This document shows positions 59,170 through 64,000 of a DNA stretch of 64,000 nt, piece after piece. The stretch lies in the NCBI RefSeq assembly GCF_047948215.1, contig NC_134462.1:116308437-116372436 (forward strand). Direction: 5' to 3'. Within the stretch, counting starts at the first letter, position 1, and each line of letters opens with the position of its first letter. This DNA is from Lycorma delicatula (lineage: Eukaryota > Arthropoda > Insecta > Hemiptera > Fulgoridae). Both the position numbers and the translations under genes were made by a program. The notes beneath the pieces are model-generated. The model was not told where the DNA came from. It searched no databases and saw only the letters and a program-made list of their open reading frames with translations.

Positions 59170-59950
59170 AAATCGCTCAAAACCCTGGAACATATTAATA
59201 TCATATTACATAAACAAATGGACAAATCGCAATATATGATGAAATTAAATATTTCAATATGTATATGTATGACAATGTGTAAGGTTTCTGATGAAATGAC
59301 AGTTCTATCTAATGGCACAAACGCGCTTCAAAGATTGTTAATAACCGTGAAGGAAGGAACGAAAAAGTACGGAATGAAAATAAATATAGGAAAAATTGTT
59401 AATGGAAGTAAAAAACAAAAAGCATGTAATGAAAAAATTAAGAGATAATTTAAAAAAAATTACCGATACTTGTGGACTATGATGAGAAACGACTGAAAGA
59501 GCACAATAAAAATAAAACGGATAGCAATGGAAAAGGAAGTTTTCACTAAGAAAATGGAGTAACTCTGTAGAAAAAGTATGAACAGAGTTAAGGAAGAGCT
59601 ATGTACGGAGTTTCTGTTTATGAAACTGAAACACGGATGATGAGTAAGAGGGATAAGAACTAGACTCAGATGTGGATATGGAGAAGGATGAGCGAAGCAA
59701 GATGGGCGGATAAAATAAGGAAGTAATGAACATTCAACAGGATAAAAGAAGAAAGCGTACTTAGCCTGCAAATAAAGAAAAGAAAATTAAATTTGATAGG
59801 GCAAAAGAAGGATGAAGTCAATAGATAGGATGAAGATGAAAAATTAAAAGGGAACGAAAGAGAAGGCTTGGGACAGTGATGGATGAAGATAGTAATGGCG
59901 TAAGGGACCTGCCGCCTGGCAGAAATTTTACTTCATATAAAATATTTCAA
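59170..59950 (+). pseudogene. RTE-like LINE: RT palm and C-terminal remnant
   Basis: The plus strand reads VSDEMTVLSNGTNALQRLL (from ~59285, where the palm usually has FADD), then TKKYGMKINIGKI. After frameshifts it gives YGVSVYETETRMMSKRDKN (~59600), MWIWRRMSEARWADKIRK (59670-59725), IKKRKLNLIGQ (~59775-59807) and a decayed tail to about 59950. The order and motifs match those of the fragment at 19690-20400. The catalytic Asp pair is lost (SDE) and several stops are present, so it is inactive. Confidence 0.82.
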
Positions 59951-59954
59951 TACA

Positions 59955-61005
59955 GCGATTATTAGAATGATTATCTTGTTGATGATGCCGTGAAAGAAAA
60001 TCACAAAAATCTATAATCCGCTTGAGAGTAGCAAAACATTAAAAATTCTGTTATCGGTAACGCCTTATGGATTATTTTAAAATTAAACAACCATAAATTA
60101 TTTAGAAATAAATATGGGAAATATATCAATGAGAAGCTTTAAAAGCAAAGCATAAAACTTGTAATGAATACAAAGCAATTGTAATAACATTACGTATATA
60201 AAAAATTCGTATATCATTTCATTAATTTAAAAATAATACTATAGAAGGAAGAAACAAATAGAAATGAAATATATTTTATACAAATAGAAGTTTCTTAAAA
60301 GGCGATTTTAAACAAAGAATTACGACAAGTTTTGATTCAGATAATTATTTACAGAAAAATTCCGTTCAATAATTTTTAATTCAACCTAGAAAAAAGTAGA
60401 AATGAAATAGACTTTAAAAAATGAAAAATTCTTTCCTTATAAAATATCTTAAATTTATTAAAATAAAAAGTTGTTTCAGAAAGAAAAATTTAAGTTTTCT
60501 ACAGATTTACCTTTAAAAATATCATTTTAACAATATTTTCGTAAAATTATGTATTCAAAATTTTTTCTTACACATGAAAAAAATTTAGTTCCATTTTTAA
60601 GAGGAAAATGAAATAAATTTATTCTGATCTTAAAAAAAAGATTGAGTTACGATTATAAACTTATAACTGTAACGATAGAAATAATGAGAAAAAATTAATA
60701 TTAAAAAGAACTAAAGGTTTTATGCCGTGAAAATGATTTAAAATTAAAATAAATTCAAAGTAGAATGAGATATTATTTTTAAAAAGTTATAAATTTTACT
60801 TTTTCTAGAGCGCAATTTCACTAAGTGGCTTTTGAGTTATTTTCTTAAAGAAAAAAAGAAAAGTGTACAACGATATAAAAAAGTTTGATGATCACGAAAA
60901 ATGAAAGTAAATTCAAAACTAATATGATGTGTACCAACATGTGTACCAACATATTCTCATCAATTCTAATACACATATGTGTTCTTCTACGTATTTGTGT
61001 GTCCG
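59955..61005. other. AT-rich stretch, nothing recognised
   Basis: Near 60930-60952 the 12-mer TGTGTACCAACA is repeated. Otherwise simple AT-rich DNA. Confidence 0.5.
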
Positions 61006-61007
61006 AG

Positions 61008-61008
<1 letters not shown>

Positions 61009-61047
<39 letters not shown>
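61009..61047. repeat. (CA)n microsatellite, ~39 bp
   Basis: About 19 uninterrupted CA units. Confidence 0.98.
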
Positions 61048-61049
<2 letters not shown>

Positions 61050-61051
<2 letters not shown>

Positions 61052-62360
61052 CAAACATATGCATTTATATATAATATACTTTTATCTTCTGTTTAATTTT
61101 GTTTTAATCTTCGTTTGGTTTTCAATCAATGTTCGGTTACCATTTTGAAAGTAAGCACTACTATCTTTCTTCTTCTTCTTCAAGAAAATAATTAATTTAG
61201 TTTGCATCTTTCTGCTTATTTGTAAAAAAACAAATTAATTAGATTCACTACTGTTTAATAAAAGTATTAAACTTTTATGTAATTTTACTATTACGCATAA
61301 TAAAAGAAATCTTAAAAATAACACAACAAAGACATCAAAAAGAAAGCAAATCAAAACAAAAAAAAAAAAAAAAAAATCAATCGGTTAACGAAAAAATTAA
61401 AATTGGTGTCGGCTTTACGCTATCAGGAGTGAAATGAAAATTATTTCACCCTTTTGCGAGTTTCATAGAAATTAACTATTATCAATTTTGAACCCTGACA
61501 CCATACCGAAATCTTTATGATTATAAACTTTCGATTCGTACATATGAAGCAAATTAAATGCACACATACACACCGGAAAAAAATGTTTCTTACGTTAATT
61601 ATTTTTGAAATAAAGTGTCCTACCCAAAATGTATTTAAAAATATTAAAAACTGGGTACCCAAGTTTTTTATCCATTACAATATTTTCCATTATTGTAGCA
61701 TTCTGTACTAAAATACCGCTTTTCGCCAGTAATAAAAAGTAAAACTAATGCAGAAATCAAGTATTAAAAATCCTAGATGCAGGGAAACAGAGAAGGAGCT
61801 ATTAAAAATATATGTTGTACATATCTATGTAAACTGACATGGTGTAACGGTCGGGAACTAATACGTGTATGAGGAATGAAGTGATTTCCCTTCCCTTTAT
61901 TCACCAAGTTAAATGTATATCAAAATACGAAGTACTTCTAAAATGCAAGATATTCAGCCCTACAAATAACATTTTCATATTATTCAACACAAGTCCTCGG
62001 GGGAGGAATGATCGAAGGAAAAATAAATCTGATTATTGTAAACCTCAGTTTATAAAAAAAAACTCTAACTAATGTAGTTTAAAATATCAAAATAATGTAA
62101 CCTGTTTCGTTGAAAAATAAAATGCATTGTATCCTTTGCCTTTAACCACAAACGAAAGTTGAAAGAAATCATGAAGTAAAAAGATAATCAGACAAAAGAC
62201 AGTAATTTATCAATATAAGGAAGTAAGCACATTTATTTGTGTGTACACGTGCTTTGTGTATGTGTGTACTTTCACAGAGTTATAGAATCATTTTTTTTAT
62301 ACAATACGGAAAAATCTCAAATAATAAACATACTAAAGTAAATATACTTAAATATTACAC
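61050..62360. other. AT-rich stretch, nothing recognised
   Basis: Contains an A run near 61359-61376. The open frames are short (up to 87 codons), partly over the CA repeat. Confidence 0.5.
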
Positions 62361-62363
62361 AAA

Positions 62364-62472
62364 CCTACGTCGTAGAGTGATAGTGCAACTGTCTTTTACG
62401 TAAAATTTCTGGGTTTGAGGCCTGGTAAGGCAAGGAATTTTTCACTCGCTACAAAATTCCTTATCATCCAAT
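62364..62472 (+). mobile_element. SINE family B, diverged copy 5
   Basis: CGTCGTAGAGTGATAGTGCA (A-box region) and GGGTTTGAGGCCTGGTAAGG (B-box region) are followed by GGAATTTTTCACTCGCTAC. This parallels the head and linker of copies 1-3 with many substitutions. The shared tail is not present. Confidence 0.6.
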
Positions 62473-62474
62473 AT

Positions 62475-63238
62475 TAGAGGGTCAGCATGTTACTGGATGA
62501 ATAAAAATTCATTCTTGATATTTTTTTCTTTTTGTAAATTTGGGATGTGTTTTGAAAAGCGGTTTGATCACTTGAATTTTTCTGATTCTGATCAAATAAG
62601 AGTTAAAAATATAAAACGGTTGGAGTATAAATTTAGAGTTCAGCTAAAGAAGAATTCATACGATCAAATACGTGAATATAGGAGGAATTTATACGGTCAA
62701 AAATCTGATTTTTAAAACATATCGTTCTAGCGAAGTACTTTTATAAAAAATAAAAATAACAAAACAAAACACTAGTATAAGCTACGTTTATATACATATA
62801 TATAGCTGCATCAGAAAATTTAATTTATTTGCATACACTCAAACTGATAAATTAATTATAGTTTACATACGATACACGTACTGCAGTATCAATTGTTCAG
62901 TTGATTTTAAACCGAATTATTTATTTTTGTTAAAAAAAAACCTTTTATTCAATGTAGGATAGAAATCTCTATCCTTGTAACAAAAATATAATAAAAATAA
63001 AATAATCATACTGTAGAAACACAACATTTTAAACAAATTACAATTGTTCAACTGATACAGGTGTTTTTTCCGAATAAATGATAAACAAATAGGTTTTTTT
63101 CAGGTATAAGAATAATTAAAATGTTTTCAAAATTATTTTACAATTCATAATATGAAAAAAAACTATGGAAACATAGTACGGAAGAAATTTTTAAGAGTTT
63201 TCTCTTAACCGATGACGCGTTCAAAGTTTTATACGAAT
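62475..63238. other. AT-rich stretch, nothing recognised
   Basis: Ends at a TGA (63238-63240) that opens the long frame downstream. Confidence 0.5.
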
Positions 63239-63240
63239 GA

Positions 63241-63741
63241 AAAATTAAAGTACGTTTTCCAGAAGCAGTAGAGAAAAATAATCAACGATTCTTTGTCGCC
63301 TTGGGGTTGTCCATATTATTACTTCACAGTACTTTCTTATTTATTGCCCTCTATTTCTTCTTCCCAAATCGTCACAAAAAAAAACCACCGCCCTATCAAA
63401 TGAATAACGTAACATTTCTGACTCTCTGTTTTCTAAATTCCTTTATATTTTATACTGCACATTCAATAATGCATCAAGTGTATATTATTATTTTAGCGAT
63501 TTTTATCGTAGGTTACACATCTGAACAAACTGTAATAAGTAATTACTTTAATAATTGTGCTGTATCAAAGATAATAGAAAACCTTCGAAATCTGAAAATT
63601 ATATTGCAAACGAAGGTGCAGTCTATAACTGCTTTTCAATTCTACCTTGATAAAAAAAGATGCCGGTCTTGGTTACAAATGAAACGTCATAAAAACCCGA
63701 AACCTGTAATTCGGTCCGATCTACTTTCTTTCATACGATAG
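63241..63741 (+). other. Unusually long unidentified open frame (166 codons, no upstream ATG)
   Basis: The frame is open from the codon after TGA at 63238 to TAG at 63739. Its first ATG is at 63401, giving MNNVTFLTLCFLNSFIFYTA onward. The ATG-started protein would have hydrophobic segments in its first ~50 residues (possibly one or two membrane spans) and a basic C-terminus (WLQMKRHKNPKPVIR). It matches nothing I recognise. It could be an exon of a membrane protein, a transposon relic or chance. For DNA this AT-rich, such a length is expected only rarely by chance in 64 kb. Confidence 0.25.
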
Positions 63742-63744
63742 ATC

Positions 63745-64000
63745 AGCTGATGATGTTAATTTCTTATACTTTAAAACAATTTTTTCAAACCCAAATAAAA
63801 TTATGTATTAACACACAGATCAAAAGAATTTTTTTCTAGATTTACTCTAGATTACAATTTTTTTTTTTAATATTTATATTTTTCATTCCACCAGTTGGAA
63901 GTCTATTTTATTGCCACATAATTGTCACTGAGTAGAGAATTTTATGATGTGTCCTATAATTTAGAGTAGAAATGTAAGGGTAAAAAAGAAATTTATAAAT
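63745..64000. other. AT-rich window end, nothing recognised
   Basis: Simple AT-rich DNA to the window edge. GATCAGCTGATGATG at 63742-63756 is a small palindrome-bearing stretch resembling the SINE-A core, too short to call. Confidence 0.4.

Noticed and set aside
60930..60952. TGTGTACCAACA direct pair as a functional repeat
   Set aside because: Only two adjacent copies of a 12-mer beside a CA repeat; likely a local slippage duplication.
63301..63741. Start of the long 3' frame at 63301
   Set aside because: Position 63301 is TTG, not an accepted start for a eukaryotic nuclear gene. The first ATG is at 63401 and the frame is open from 63241.
1..64000. Operons, CRISPR arrays, phage or bacterial elements
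   Set aside because: No prokaryotic gene organisation, no regularly spaced repeats and no long coding frames. All the mobile elements are eukaryotic types.

Overview
This is a stretch of eukaryotic nuclear DNA, very probably from an insect with a large, AT-rich, transposon-laden genome. By eye it is roughly two-thirds A+T. It carries R1-, Jockey- and RTE-type non-LTR retrotransposon remnants, mariner-like DNA transposon remnants, two tRNA-derived SINE families with RNA polymerase III A and B boxes, and long GT/CA microsatellites. A hemipteroid insect is my guess from the mix of repeats, but the sequence does not prove it. I found no convincing intact host protein-coding gene, no rRNA gene and no free-standing tRNA gene, and nothing prokaryotic (no operons, no CRISPR). 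The window reads as intergenic or intronic DNA.

Layout. 1-8.1 kb is AT-rich DNA with two copies of an unclassified ~0.6-0.8 kb repeat (family A), a perfect short hairpin near 3.4 kb and GC-richer islands at 1.36-1.72 and 6.0-6.25 kb. 8.7-9.85 kb holds a broken minus-strand copy of a multi-copy arthropod protein family. 13.85-15.77 kb is a 5'-truncated R1-like LINE with candidate target-site duplications. A ~190 bp GT microsatellite follows at 16.8 kb. 18.4-26.2 kb holds one copy of SINE family B, three of SINE family A and RTE-like fragments. One of those SINEs sits inside an RTE remnant with a perfect 16 bp duplication. 27.8-29.4 kb has repeat family C and a Jockey 3' fragment.

30.8-41.5 kb has more SINE pieces, a dead mariner-like transposase, a third family A copy, a second perfect hairpin (38.6 kb), a Jockey 3' end and a second family C copy. 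44.2-48.7 kb is the most GC-rich part. It contains R1-like ORF1 (gag-like) fragments in both orientations, a second SINE-in-LINE nest, a fold-back palindrome and a cluster of promoter-like motifs. 50.7-53.0 kb has a Jockey RT pseudogene and two facing mariner-like remnants. 53.5-64 kb has another repeat pair (family D), a SINE, an RTE remnant (59.2-59.95 kb), a CA microsatellite and one unusually long unidentified open frame at 63.2-63.7 kb.

How the parts relate. The autonomous elements (R1, Jockey, RTE, mariner) are all broken here. The two SINE families have different tRNA-like heads but share the same ~45 bp 3' tail, which suggests they were mobilised by one LINE. The two nested insertions give a relative time order. 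The youngest-looking elements are SINE-A copies 1 and 2, which have clean duplications and are nearly identical. All family names come from recognising motifs by eye; no database was consulted.
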